Assembly: GCA_037039685.1 (NCBI GenBank) | Contig: JAWNGF010000001.1 | Location: 3,100,001-3,164,000, forward strand | Direction of reading: 5' to 3' | From: Ceratobasidium sp. AG-K | Lineage: Eukaryota; Basidiomycota; Agaricomycetes; Cantharellales; Ceratobasidiaceae | DNA: 64,000 nt | Shown here: positions 37,273 to 49,560 of the stretch, piece by piece | Layout of the letters: each line of letters begins with the position of its first letter | How positions within the stretch are numbered: position 1 is the first letter of the stretch | Translations under genes and position numbers: made by a program | Notes under the pieces: model-generated | The model's database searches: none | The model's input: only the letters and a program-made list of their open reading frames with translations | Told to the model about the DNA's origin: nothing

Positions 37273-39562
37273 ATGTCCTCCAGTCGACCGGAGCTGAAAC
37301 ATCATCACTCCTTGAGTCCTTTTTCGGAAATTACGCCTTCACACACACCTGGAACCTGGACCCCAAAGACACCCATTCACATTGCGACTCGCTCGTTCGA
37401 AAATCTTGTAGCACTAGCAAAGGACCAAGAGCTTAGAAGAGAGGCAAAGAAGTTGGTATGGCGGACTAGAGGAGAACATCCGGCCGAGTTGGATACCGTC
37501 GAAGCGTGTTTCAATCATGCCTGGAGGGGAGGACAGCGTAAGTGACACAAGGGTTCAGCACCGAGTTCACGAATAACGAACGGAGGTCTGTTGTGATCTA
37601 GGTGCCGGAACCTTGGCGTTTGGCATTCGTGCTGGGGTGAACCTCTTTCTTTTGTTATTTAGAATCCTCCGCACTCCCAGGCAAGTTTTTCTATTTTGTC
37701 GTTTGGTTGGTGTGACTTAGTTGGCATTCAATAGAAAACTCAAGTTTGCTCTCATTCGCCATGCAATCTTCGGAACCGATACGTTCCGTTTTGCGGCAAT
37801 GATCGGCTCTTTCGCGGCCATTTATAAATTCTTGATTAATAGTCTTCCACTCCTGCCCAACGAAAAGCTTCCTTCGATCCTCCAATACACGCCTCCATCC
37901 TCTCATTCAGAGTTCGAGTCGGGAACTCGCACCCCCGAAGGCCCACTATACATGAGGCGCAAGGAACAAAAGAAACCAGCTAGCGCGACGGAGGAGAAAC
38001 CTCCCAGCCGAGATGTATTCGTACGAAAGCCAGTGGCGAGGTGGCATGCGCTTGTCGCAGGAGCAGCAGCGGGACTGGCTGTAGCATTCGAGACAAAGGG
38101 GAGGAGGTTAACGATCGCGCAGCAGATGTTCGTTCGGTGCGTAAGGGTGGTCTAGCTCTGTATAGATGACGACTAACCTATGTGGCGTTTTTGTGAAGGG
38201 GGTTGCAAGGATCGTACAATTATTGGTCTAAACAATTTGGAATTCAAATCCCTTATGGAAGCGTCATGGTATTCAGCCTGTGGTAAGATTATGCCTTGCT
38301 TACGGTGGGCCAAGTTCTGAGCGACTAACAAATTGCTTAGTTGCGGGCAAATCCTCTATGCTTTCCTCTTAAGTCCAGACACGATTCCACGAAGCTACCG
38401 CGAATGGTAAGGTGTACCATAATCGGCTGATGGTGTTATTTACGCTTCAGTTCAGGATTCAAAGAGCATCCAAGGTTCCAGCGGCGGGGGTTAGCATGAA
38501 TCACGATCTTGTTCGCAAGGGAACGTTTAAAGTTGCTGATATTAAAGAGCTTATTGATTGGGAGGTTGGTACTGCGTGTGCGTTTGAACATGGATCGATC
38601 TTAACTAGCTCACGTTCTTCAGAGGACTACACCGGGCAATAGGAAGCAGCTGATCGCACAACTGGAAGCCGCAACCGCCAAGGGCGACTTTGGACCTGAA
38701 TTTGCTTCTTGGTAACTTTGCCCTGACTTGCACTTTTCGAGTCCAGCTAACCATTCTCAAGCGCTGCTGTACATCCGTTCTTTGATTCCTGCAAGTCCGT
38801 ACCTCTTGATAGGTTCTTGACAGTTTCAACTTGGATGGCTCCGATCTATGGAGCTCTACACTTTATTCCAATGCTACTATTCAAGCGAAAAGAGGCAAGC
38901 GTTTGCATTTACATGTTTGTTGATGATAACTGAGAGTGTTCCAGTTTGCTAAACAACCGTGGAAAATGTTGGCACGGAGCGCGTATGGTACCGCCAGGAG
39001 CTCGGCATTCCTGGGAGTGTTTGTCCTCATCTATCAAAGTAAGCGCTGCTATGCGTTTCTACTTGCTTCATAAATAACCAAGAAACCTACAGCGTACTTT
39101 TGCATAAAGCACAACCTCTACCTCTCTCCGCGTCTTAAATGGATTCCACCAAATCTTCGCGTTGCATTGATATCTCGAGCGTCATGGTGGCTTGGTGGTC
39201 TCCTTTCCGGATTTTCACTTTTTGTTGAAGACAGGCGTCGTAGGGAGGAGTTGGCCATGTATGTTCTTCCGCGTGGACTAGAGAGCGCATGGAGCGTCAT
39301 GCGGCGGAGGGGATGGGTGCCTATTGTCCCTGGAGGCGAGAACCTGCTGTGTGCATTTGGCATGGCAATGGTTATGGTAAGTTCGTCTATTTCTGGAACC
39401 GGGCACATGCTCATTGGCTGCTGGGTGCTCGCAGTCCACATATCAGGTGAGTAAATTATCCAGAAATACACAACCGCCATCTCACTGTTCTCGCAGACGA
39501 GCCCTCAGCATCTGTCTGGACTTGTTCGGCGTGTGCTGTATCAGTTTATTGGACCAAACTAA
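37273..39562 (+). CDS. TMEM135-like multi-pass membrane protein
   Basis: Homologue of transmembrane protein 135, a Tim17-fold family linked in animals to mitochondria and peroxisomes. It starts at ATG 37273 (MSSSRPELKHHH). Exon 1 ends 37537, and exon 2 (RAGTLAFGIRAGVNLFLLLF) ends 37680 at a GC donor (AG|GCAAGT). Exon 3 starts KLKFALIRHAIFGTDTFRFA and includes WHALVAGAAAGLAVAFE. Further segments: IQIPYGSVMVFSLCCGQILY, CAAVHPFFDSCKSVPLDRFL (the conserved His-Pro/Cys region), SAFLGVFVLIYQTYFCIKHN, WWLGGLLSGFSLFVEDRRRR and LLCAFGMAMVM. A 12-nt exon (39435-39446, STYQ) then joins TSPQHLSGLVRRVLYQFIGP and stop TAA 39560-39562. Several hydrophobic helices with small residues fit the family. The substrate or partner is not known. 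Confidence 0.85.
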
Positions 39563-39609
39563 ATTATGTCCAGACTGTCTACTACATTCCAATTCAACAA
39601 GATCATGTC

Positions 39610-40360
39610 TTACACTTTTCTTCTTTGTATCAACTGCCACATCGCAGCCGAAGGCTCCCACAACCTGAATACCCACATCGCTCCATCTATTCGAAAGCTC
39701 GCCAATTCCCATGAGTAATGTGCTCGAACTGTAACTTCTAGCCAATCTCCGGGCTCGAACCAATCCCACACCTCGTGTGTCTTGTCCAAAACCATCACTC
39801 CTGGGTTTGCCGGCTGAGGTTCTGCGTCTGGCGGAAGATCGAGGTTATGCGCAAAACACACCCAAGACAGTGGTGTGTCGTCCCATCCCATCTTGGCTTG
39901 TTTATGATTGGAGGGATCGACAAGTCGCAGACTAAAGTTCCTCCAGGACACACGGCGCTGACCGAAACCACCGGATGAGGGATTAGAGAATACGGAGCCG
40001 ATTGCCTTACTTGCCGGATAGGGGACATGTGAATATGCTCGTACTTCAACCCGTTGAATGGTATCGTACACTGCGGCTGAAATAGGCTGCGTGCGGAACC
40101 ATGGTACGATTTTGTTTGGTTCGCGCGTACGAAAAGTCGTCTTTTGGAATCTGCTGGGTTGATGCCTTGTTATCGCTGATGCGGCTTTATCAGGCCAAGG
40201 AGACGTGAAGTCGGCCAGTCGACAAATATGCAGTACGAGTTCAGGAGGCAGCCTTCTCAGTGCGATGATGGACGTATAGTAGACTCTCAGGATGGCTTCG
40301 GCCTCGTCCTCAGATACAGGAAGGAGTTCATCTTGTTTCGGAAGCCAGTCAGATAGGGAG
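39610..40360 (-). CDS. F-box-like protein, family II copy 1
   Basis: The frame opens after a TGA near 40362 and reads EAEAILRVYYTSIIAL, then the F-box-like RRLPPELVLHICRLADF. A C-terminal domain contains VSWRNFSLRLVDP and HEVWDWFEPGDWLEVTVRAH, ending at stop 39610. The same order (RRPSLPVELATYICRLAEF, then SWxWFxLR, then W-D-x-x-x-x-GD) occurs at 55540-56323 and 57485-58183. The true start codon is not resolved: the nearest ATG in the 5' sequence is in another frame, so an upstream exon is likely. The C-terminal domain is of unknown type; a jelly-roll or SPRY-like fold is only a guess. No catalytic motif is seen. Confidence 0.55.
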
Positions 40361-40529
40361 TTCTCTCAAGGAATAAGAACTGACTCATGGGAAAGGGGCG
40401 ACAGGGATGAAGTCATTGATTTAGTATGACCAATAATTTTGTGCGACAATGTGACCTTAACCACTTTTTGTGCACGTGATCCAGATACGCGTCTGAACAA
40501 CAACACACTCAAGATTAACTCTAGACGTG

Positions 40530-43383
40530 ATGCATACGCGAAAAGTAAACACCTATGGACGACGATCTATCGCTATTGTTCCTGCATCCGCCGGTTTTGG
40601 TCGACCTCTCCTGACATCACCACGAGCAATGCGACCAACTTCCCCCTCACCCGAGTCGCCATTATCGGAGATCTCTGCCGGGCTAGTGGTGGTATCGCCT
40701 TCAGTTCCCCGATCCCCAATATCTCCTGTACTTACGAAACGATCAAAGAAGGTTTCCTCGAAGAACCTGCCAAAGAAGGAAAATCTGGTTGCGGACATGA
40801 GTGCGCTCTCAATATCCTCACCTCCCGTGACGAAGCCGCGAAAGCGTAAACCACTACTTGTTCCATCTCCAAAAGTAAGGGGATCGCCTAAGCAGAGTAG
40901 GATGAGCAAGAAGCTGCCTTCACTGGCGAAAGCTAGTCCTCGACATGCCCCGACGCCTCTTCAGAGAACACACAACGTTGCCAGCAAGCCTTCACAACCT
41001 CAGACTGACCACTCGGTTATTGAGATTTCGGATGACAGCTTTGCTGCTCCCAAGAGGCTTTCATCGAGTCGCTCAACCAAAAACCATGCTTCCAATTTAC
41101 GGCCCACCCGAGCACCGTCTGAATCCGTGAGCATCCTGTCGGACAATTCGGTTCATTTGGGCGCACATCCTGCTCGAGAACCTCCAACCTCCACGCGCCC
41201 ATCTCTTCAACCTCTTTCCCGACAAGATGCAATCGTTGGAACTCCACTCCTGCGACTGAGCTCCGGCAAGCGCCTTAGCGCTGGGGCAATCCCGAGGCTC
41301 AGTTTTGGATCCGTAGTTAATATCTCACCACCGCACCAACCCATATCTTCTATAAATCTGGATGATAACCTCCCTAGCCCTGTGGATTCCGAGGACGAGG
41401 TTGCATTTTTAGACGTTTTAGCCGAGTTGGAGTCCAAACCTGCGCCATCACCACCACCAGCTGTGCGTACACGCTCGGAACCAGGACCAGCCCCACGAGC
41501 TCAGCAACAACCCCTTGCGTCATCATCCCGATCATTTGGTGCCCCCTCAGCATTGGCAAACGTCGAACCAAAAGTAGTCGAGTCCATGCCACGCGCTCCA
41601 AGAATGAAACCTCGACCAGACCCAACCAAGTCTTTGCCACTTGTGTCGACCAAGTCTAGACCTAGCATCGTCTATGTAGATCTCCCAGTCCTCAAAAAGT
41701 CCTCTAGATCAAATCCCCACTCTGGCTCTGCCGAGCAATCCACCACCACCCAGCCTTTGAATCTCACCGTCGAGCCACTCGAGCCACCCAAGCCACCCGA
41801 ATCCACAAAACCTCTCCAGCCTCAGGCAAAGACAAAAAAGCCACGAGAACCCGCGCTTTCTGTCGGTAATCCTCCCCCGTTCTCCGAATCCAGCTCTTCA
41901 AAACCCAAACCTGTCAAACCGGCGACCAAAGCTCGACCCCTTCGTGAACCGACTGCCTCCCCCCATGCACGTCAGCTCCAGAGTCTCCTCTCCGTCTGCT
42001 CCCAACCTGAACCACTCGACCTCGACGCATTCGTAGCGACCTTCTCTACAGACGATGTACATATGCGTTACCCCGCACCACCTTCGGCCTCCGTTTCACG
42101 TCGACGGTGGCGAAAGATCGGCGAAGCGAGTTACTCTGAGGTCTTTGGATTGGGTGGGGTAGTGGTCAAGATTGTGCCATTGAAGATGGAGGATGGGTTT
42201 AAGGATGTTGAGGAAGGACCATGTGTAAGCGAGATGGTGGATGTCGAAAAGGAAATTGCAGTTACAATGGCAATGGGGGAGATGCAAGAGGGATTTATCA
42301 GGCTTGCCAAGTAGGTTAAATTTTGGCGACTCGAGCACGTTCCTTAACCTTAGCATACAGGGCCCACGTTGCGCGAGGACGATATCCTCAAGAACTTCTG
42401 GATCTGTGGGATGCATGGGATCGCGACATCGGGTCGGAGAGCATTCGCCCAAGTACGTAGTTATTGCCCACACGTTAGCTTTGCGTTAAACGCTCCATTT
42501 CAGACTTTTCCTCTTCTCAACTTTACGTTCTCCTCGTCCTACCCGACGGAGGGCCTGATCTAGAACACTACACATTTGCGCCGCGTACTTCCTGGCGTGC
42601 AGCTGCAGGCATATTTTGGCAAGTCACTCGTACGCTCGCCCGCGCGGAATCTCTTGTCCGATTCGAACACCGAGACCTACACTGGGGCCAAATTCTTATC
42701 CAAAACGTCCAACCGGCTAAACACAAAAAGTCAAAATCCAACTCCAAGGCAAAAGCTCACTCTGGCGCAATGGACTCACCGGAACATTGCGGTGTGCGGG
42801 TTACACTAATTGATCTGGGGCTATCCCGAATGGACACCCATACCCGATCAGCGTGGTTCACAGAGCCCGAGCCCGAGATTTTCGAAGGAGAAGGCGACTA
42901 TCAGTTTGACGTCTACCGGATGATGAAAGCGCACTGTGCCGGAACGGAGACGGCTTGGGAAAAGTTTAAGCCGTTGACTAACGTGATGGTAAGTCCCCTC
43001 GACGGACGTGATGTACTATTACTCACCCACCACGCATATAGTGGCTTCACTATCTTGCTCGACAACTTCTCACCGCCAAAGGACTCCGCAAACCCGATAC
43101 CATCACTTCGCGATATCACACTGCGGATGACGTCCAGGCCGAGATCCAGGCGTTTTCATGCTTGGTTGAAGTAGAGAAGACATTGGCGGGTGCGATTTCC
43201 AAGGTGGGCGGTGCGGCGGTCGCCAAAGAGGGTGGAAGCGTGTTGAAGAAGGCTGCCAAGGGATCAAGCGGATCAAGTGTGCAAAAGCTCATTAACGCAC
43301 AGGGTGTAGTTCGTTGGGGTGCTGAACGGAGGTGGGTACACGCAGCATGCGGGTCGATTGACGAGGGGCGTGGGGTGCTGTAG
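40530..43383 (+). CDS. Haspin protein kinase (histone H3 Thr3)
   Basis: Four exons: 40530-42310, 42361-42452, 42504-42988 and 43042-43383, giving 899 aa. The first 500 residues are Ser/Pro-rich and disordered (RKVNTYGRRSI at the start). The C-terminal kinase domain is of the haspin type: a glycine loop (KIGEASYSEVFGLGG) with VVVKIVPL; haspin-specific helices (RYPQELLDLWDAWDR; LYVLLVLPDGGPDLEHYTF); the catalytic loop FEHRDLHWGQILI; VTLIDLGLSRMD in place of DFG; and the haspin signature EGDYQFDVYRMM with NVMWLHYLARQLL. The kinase phosphorylates H3T3 to dock the chromosomal passenger complex at centromeres in mitosis. It starts with ATG 40530. The family's standard residues (HRD Asp, metal-binding Asp) are present. 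Confidence 0.93.
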
Positions 43384-43732
43384 CCCAAATTGCCTGTGAC
43401 CTGGGTTGTTTTGCCTGCATTTTTCTTTTTACCTTTGGGATGGGGCTTTTGACACATGGAGTCGTCCTTTTTGCGTTAAACATGAGGTCTTGTAAAGATC
43501 CGGGATACTTTCACCCGGCGATGTTTAATTTTGTTCGCTATCACGCTTGTGCTATCTCTTATTGTAAATTTATAGCCCATATGTCATTGTCGCTGCACAT
43601 AGTCCAACTTGAGCCCTGAGCAATCTTCGATTACACTACGAATGAAAGTATGAGCTAATTCATATACATTTTGCGCACAAGGGCACGCATGAAACAGCAC
43701 TATGATACAGATGCATCCAAACCCAGCCACGC
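43384..43732. other. Convergent intergenic region
   Basis: It separates the haspin gene (+) and the MetX-family gene (-), whose 3' ends face each other. It should hold both terminators and polyadenylation signals. Nothing else is seen. Confidence 0.4.
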
Positions 43733-45341
43733 TTATGCCAAGAATCCCCTAATTGCGCCACCAACATTCATTACGTCAATCAAGAAAGTATCATGGCCCC
43801 AAACGCCACCCAGCTCGTAATACACTACCGATCCATTTCCGGCCATGCGCAACGCGTCCGCCATTTCGCGTTGCTGCTCAACTGGGAAAAGTATGTCTGA
43901 CTGCACACCAAGAACGAGCGTAGGCGTGTGGGCGAGTGGTGCGAGTCCAGATGAGAGGTCGGATAGGTAACTTGGGGGTGGCGCGAGGTGCAGAGGTCCT
44001 TTCCCAGGGGATGGCGGAGGAATGGTCGGGGAAGGAGGAGGGGCAGGAATAGAAAGAGATTGAAGGTTCGAATGGGTCATGTCGAACAGGTCCATTGCTT
44101 TTGAAACGTACAAGAACGAGTTGGCATCGTACTTCAAACAAAATTGCTCGCCCTTTGGGAAACAATTAGACTAAATCAGGGTACGGACATTCGGACTTGC
44201 CTGATGATCCAAGTAGGTCTCAATAAGGAAATCGGGGCATAAAGCCGGTTTCCGTTTTTGCCCCGTGGCCTCGAGCTGAGCCTCCTCGCCCGGACTCATT
44301 TTGCGCAAGTTTCGGCCGAATCGTTGATCCCACTCAGGCCCCGAGCGATACGTGATGGTCGCAATCTGACGAGCGAGCTTCATTCCAGTGTGAGGGGGCG
44401 AGCCCTCGTAGTACGAGCCGTTGTTCCAATTGGGATCGGCCATGAGCACTGTCAATCCACTCGATTAGTCATCGTACCCGAACGACTGAAATTGACGCGT
44501 GCTTACCACTTCGTTGTGCGTAACGCATTGCAACGCTACCGGGACTGCTTCGAGCTGTTCCACTAATGCTGACGACACGCCCGACTCGATCCGGGTGCAT
44601 CCATGCGGTTGCGAGGCTAGACATGGCACCCATTGAGCTCCCGACACTGGCGTAGAGCTTGTGAATGCCTAGATGATCTAGAAGCTTGTATTGCGCCCGG
44701 ACCATATCGAGAATGCTAAGAATAGGGAAATGGGCTGCGTAAGGTGCACCGTTACGGGCAGGGTCAGGCGAAGACGGCCCCGTGGAACCGTAGCAACCTC
44801 CGAGGACATTTGTGCAAATGACGAAGTACCGGTTGGTGTCGATCGCCTTGCCTGGCCCCACAAACTTTTCCCACCATCCTTCGGCCGGGTTCAAGGGAGT
44901 TGAGGCGGCATGAGAGGAAGCGCTGAGACCAGTGTGAAGTAAAATTGCGTTGTCCCGCGTCGCATTGAGCGTCCCCCAGGTTTCATAGGCAATGTCGTAT
45001 TGAGGCAGGACATCGCCATAGACAAGTTGCAGGGGCTCATTGCTATGGAATTTGTGGTATGAAGTGGGCTGGGGACGCCCGTAAGCTGGCTCCGGACCCG
45101 TCGACGAGGGATCGGCGGCTGGCTGAGGGGCGACACGTAGCTCCCGAGCAGCATGAGCATCTACGCACGGGAAACGCGGTTCAGGCCTTGTGGTGGTTGA
45201 CGCCGCATGCGAGGCCGGACGCTTTGCGCCAACATTGGACGAGACTCCGCGCTTGGCCATTATTGGCGACGCCGCCACGGCAGACTTTGCAGTCGCCCAT
45301 CGGGTGCTAGAGGTCGCGAGTCTACGGGCTACGAGCGACAT
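43733..45341 (-). CDS. MetX-family acyltransferase, probably mitochondrial
   Basis: Alpha/beta-hydrolase acyltransferase of the homoserine/serine O-acyl group. ATG 45341 starts [20 protein letters not shown], an Arg/Ser-rich leader without acidic residues that fits a mitochondrial presequence. Core: [37 protein letters not shown], the nucleophile elbow [17 protein letters not shown], and [20 protein letters not shown]. The exons join at [17 protein letters not shown], then again at the exon ending LDHQ to reach [19 protein letters not shown]. The catalytic Asp is in [10 protein letters not shown] and His in WGHDTFLID. It ends GFLA, TAA at 43733. A mitochondrial leader and GSSMGAM, instead of the GGSMGGM I expect in Met2, favour serine O-acetyl/succinyltransferase (CysA-type) over Met2. 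That choice is inference. A Pro-rich loop ([17 protein letters not shown]) interrupts the lid. Confidence 0.8.
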
Positions 45342-47091
45342 GGTCAGATAGATGATCGTCGAGCTGGATGAGTAAGGCCGAAGGCGAATAAATGTATTAC
45401 CTCGGTTCTTCGGCAAACCCTGGAGTTATTGTGAGAGTCGAGCACGCAATCGCTGAAGGCGCTAGTGGCTGTGCCTTGTCCCTGAACATCTCCGTCAGCC
45501 CTGGCGCTTGCCGGGGGGGCTGCAGCGCTTAGCCGAACTCTCAACCCCCACGTTTTTTTTCAAATGTTTCATATTTATTCAGCGATTGAGAAAAACACTA
45601 CGATTTGAAAGACCCATGGATTTCCAAGTGTCCGAGGGAGGCATCGTGCTGGCCCGGGCCGTGCGTTTGGGTCGCGCGTGTGCCACCCCGGCTTGGTTGT
45701 CCTATTTTCAACGCACAGGCTACCGTGGTATTGGAACAACACTGGGAGCATCACCGGGAGCGCAACCAAGAGCGTCACCGAGAACGTCACTACAGGTCTT
45801 CTCGGATCATTGGCCAGCAAAGCATATGATAGGATAAAGAACCAGGAATTCATATATGCAGCTCGGGTGCGGACGATCAAACGCTTTTAGTACTTTGTGC
45901 TTCACGCAAAGCATTCGTTCTGGACATCGATCAGCCAGGCGCAGGTCGCGTGGGAAGGGTTAGCCCTAGGCAGCTCGAAGTCTTCAGTTGGCGTAGTAAG
46001 TTGAAAAGCACCAGTGCCTAGGCAATGACTAGATTTTCGTAGGTTAAGCCCATAAAGAGATTAACGAGGTGGTCGTCGGACTAGAGGCCTCCCTCCTCCC
46101 TGCAAGTACTAAAAGGCTCGTTTTGATGGCATTGCTACTCGTATCTATTGGGAATATCACAAGCAAACGAGGGCAATGGTACTGCCATATCGGGTATGCT
46201 CCTTAACATTCAAGCCGTGAAAATCACTCAAGAGGCGCCCGTATATTTACCTTGTGGTAGAAAGAATGGGGAAGAGTGTATATACAGCACATTCCTCAAT
46301 CGAGGCCAAGAGGACACATTCCGTGTGCCGCCCGCTTGATGGAATTCAGTCACAGCTTTTCCTCAAATTATACAACAATAGCAAACCTTGTCACAATTGT
46401 GGCCACCTGTACTATCCGCAGCTCTGCCCCCACGCTATCAAGAGTTGTGGGATTATCACATGCTCGGATTTAGAGACCCGAATAAAACATTTCTGTTGAA
46501 AAGTGCTTGAAGCGTGGAAATTGCCAAAGTCGATTCACGGGCCGCGGTTCCGGCTACTCACAGGGGCAGGAATCACGAGGGCCGCGGGGCTTGACTCGTA
46601 GATGCATCTGAGTTTACCGTTTACTGCAAGCAAGGCCGGCCGATGTGCATATAGTTTATGTAAGCGAGTTGCTACCCAAGTACCACCCCCAATTCCATGA
46701 TTCACTCCAGCCTGATGATATTCAAGCGACGGGGGCCAAATCGATTGACTTTATTGGATGAATTTCAAAAGTACTGGAGAATCTCTGACCATCTCGCCGA
46801 ACATCGGTTCGATTTGAGAATTAGGACTAGATAGGCACGAAGTTCACCCATGCAAGTAAATGGTCTCAAGCCGCAGAGGATGTTATGGCATCAGTAGCGG
46901 AGTGGTACATACACACAGAGAATGGAAGGCGAACATGTAGGGTGCCACAAAAAGGCAACAAGCTGGTATTTGTCCTAGCATAGAAATTGAGTCACTGAAA
47001 TTTATAGTGGGATACAGGCAGAGGGTTTGAATAATCAATATAGACCATTAGTACTTCAGATTATTCATTACAAGAGCAGGAGTGAGTCTCT
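45342..47091. other. Intergenic 1.7 kb, short 12-bp repeat
   Basis: Upstream of the MetX-family gene and downstream of the modular gene. Four 12-bp units lie at 45744-45791. Frames up to about 110 codons look like shadow or repeat translations and are not called. Confidence 0.4.
45744..45791. repeat. Four diverged 12-bp tandem units
   Basis: Units gggagcatcacc, gggagcgcaacc, aagagcgtcacc and gagaacgtcact are aligned copies of one 12-mer. On the minus strand they would encode a valine/leucine-rich repeat, but no gene supports this. Confidence 0.7.
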
Positions 47092-49560
47092 TTAATATGC
47101 GAAACCATCCAACAAATCCTTCACGTCGCCGCTGACACAGCAGTAGAACCTATTCGGTAGACCCACGATCTTCCTGATAAGCTCAACAGGTCGGACAACA
47201 TAGGAGGTCTATACGAGAGGGGGGTCAGATGCATGTACCTGCAAGCATGGGAATTTGGCTACTCACGCGAATAGGGTTCTGTACTGCCATCGCTCGACTG
47301 AGGTTCCTAAGCTCAGAGGTCACCTCACCGTATTTCAAACTCTCAAATGCAATATCCACAAGCATGGTCGATATGCCTCCGGAGGGTGAGCCCATATCTG
47401 CTTGAATGAGGCGTCGGCGGTTTCGTGAGATAGCCGCCCAGTTCTCTTCCAGGCCTGCGTACGAAATGTTAATATCACTTTCCGCCTCTTTTCGAATACC
47501 AAACTCACCCAAGGTAGCCATTTGACCCAGACGAACCCATACGCCGTGGGTATCATGCTTGGTAAGGGAGACGTTCAACAGTAGGTAATCCGGTGGGGTG
47601 CCGGCATCTGGCTGGAAACACTGGATCCGATTTACGAGCATTTGAGAGCCACGTTCACCCGACCAGATTTCACACAGGTCTTCGGCACGGCACTCGCACA
47701 GATCGTCCTCAACTTCCATGCTCAGCTTATGTGCAATTGTAGAAGTGTAAAACCAGCAATCCTCCTGTACAAATGTAGGTCAGAAGACCAGCCCAGCCAT
47801 ACCACAGCAACGGACTCACAATAATATAATTGAATCCAGTCGGAACCTTATCCAGGACAGCGATCACTTTATCGAACGGTATCCCGATATCAAAAGTCAT
47901 TTCGTGCTTAAGTTCTGAGTTAGGGTGAACAACTAATTCCCGATTGGCTGAGAACGTGGCCTGGTCAATCACTTGTGTGCGCGCATACAGTCAGCGCCTC
48001 CGACTATCTCCGTCACGGGAATGACAAATAACTCACTTTCGGTCCTCTCCAATCGCACCCAGCAATTATCCGTCTCAGACGTTGTAAAATCGGCTGTGCC
48101 TGCAACGTGGAGAACGAGGTACTCCGTTCCCAACCCATCTGCCACTTCGTACCATTGGAAACCGTGGAGCCGTCGATCGGAATCTGGGACAGATGGCCAA
48201 ATCTCGCAAAGGTCCCTGGGGCTGCACTGTCCTACACCTTTTCCGATACAAAGGCTGAGCATACCGATGAATGCGGCAGTGCGTGGCGTTCGGAACTCCT
48301 ATTTAAACAATCAAAGCTAAGAGACCGAGTTCAGTTCTGGTGAGATCTGCTTACCTGATCGATCGAGCTTCGGAAGAGTCGATTCATCTTTTGCACTGTC
48401 TCCACAACGTGTCGATACTCAATTCCGTTGACGAACTCGAGGCTCGCATGCCTTGCCGTGCCGCGGGGTACAATAGCCGCCTGTGAATACGCCACGTCGC
48501 CCCTGACGCCTCCTCCTGTTGCAGAGAGATTAGTTTAGAATTGAGCCGTCGGAGCTGGGTGTTTGGCACATACCCGAATAAGCTCGGAACCGGGTCCAAA
48601 CCTCTTCATGGTGGCGCGGGTCGACAACTTTAAGCGTGATGTACTCGTGCATCTCGCCTGATTGCTCGGTATACCAGTGCAAGTCGGTCACTTTTCGGGG
48701 TGCGATATGGGCTCCATCTTGGCGTTGATAGTCAAAGGCAGCTCGGCCGGCGTTGTCCAGGACTAGGGAAACATCTTCATGCAGCTTCATCGTAGGGAGG
48801 CAAGACGTTCGCGGTCCTGGGGTCGTGGCACGGGTAGACGGCGCCCGGTTGCTGTAGAGGAATGCAGAGTCATCCGAATACCTGCTGTACTGGATACGGT
48901 ATTCATATTTAGCCAGTCACGAAATGAAAAGAACGATTGTGATGCGTACTATTGAAGCTGTATCGCTCCCATGGTGCCGCGACATGGTTGGCTGCATCGA
49001 GATTCTTGGTCAGTAAGCTCTAGTCATGGCAGACCGACAGTAGCTAAACACGAACCGGAACGGGGACTTGGAGGAGGCTACTCATGTCTGTTGAGTAGTA
49101 GGCTTTGCAGTTGAGGGTGATGCATAAATTTCGAGCGGGAAGGTCAGTATAAATACCGATATCGGCCCGAGTTAGTCGAGCGCCTGGGAGAGCGTGTGTT
49201 TGCCTCGTGGACGATGAGCTCGGCTGAGCATTTCTAGTAATCGAGCGAATGTCCTCCTTGCCCCTCAATCTATCCTGTTTGGTTTAGATTGTCAGCTGCA
49301 TGGGAAGGTCGCTAAAAGCTCGATCAATAACAGCCTGCGGGGCGGACAGAACCAGCTCACCCCTGAGCTCGCTTCTTTGCTGAGCGCGCCGAACACAGAA
49401 GCGATGTCGATAAGAAAATAAGGTTTTACGTAGGTCCATGACGCCCGTCAGATGCCTATGGTCGGGTGAACCTGATCGCTCATCGATCAAGCGCCGCAGT
49501 CTTCGGGACCAACATACACTTACCAATCCCACCGTGAAGCGCGCTATACACCAACATGTT
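47092..49560 (-). CDS. Unrecognised protein with three repeated modules
   Basis: A chain of exons joins in frame from TAA at 47094-47092 up to MKLHEDVSL near 48790 and probably on to about 49560 (PTMSRHHGSDTAS; RADIGIYTDLPARNLCITLN); the 5' end is unresolved. Three related modules are visible. Module 1 reads VTDLHWYTEQSGEMHEYITLK then VWTRFRAYSG. Module 2 reads DLCEIWPSVPDSDRRLHGF, QWYEVADGLGTEYLVLHVAG and CWVRLERTES. Module 3 reads DLCEIWSGERG, RIQCFQPDAG, YLLLNVSLT and VWVRLGQMA. The shared pattern is W/F-Y/F, EY-hydrophobic-LxV and a closing WxR. Modules 1 and 2 are linked by SLEFVNGIEYRHVVETVQKM; a further stretch reads IAFESLKYGEVTSELRNLSR. There is no membrane segment or known enzyme motif. 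I do not recognise the family. Confidence 0.55.

Noticed and set aside
43733..45341. Calling the acyltransferase MET2
   Set aside because: GSSMGAM and a mitochondrial leader fit serine acyltransferases (CysA-type) better; substrate is left open.
45575..45880. Minus-strand frame with a VTLLVALPVMLP-like hydrophobic run
   Set aside because: The run is the translation of a 12-bp tandem repeat; nothing else supports a membrane protein.
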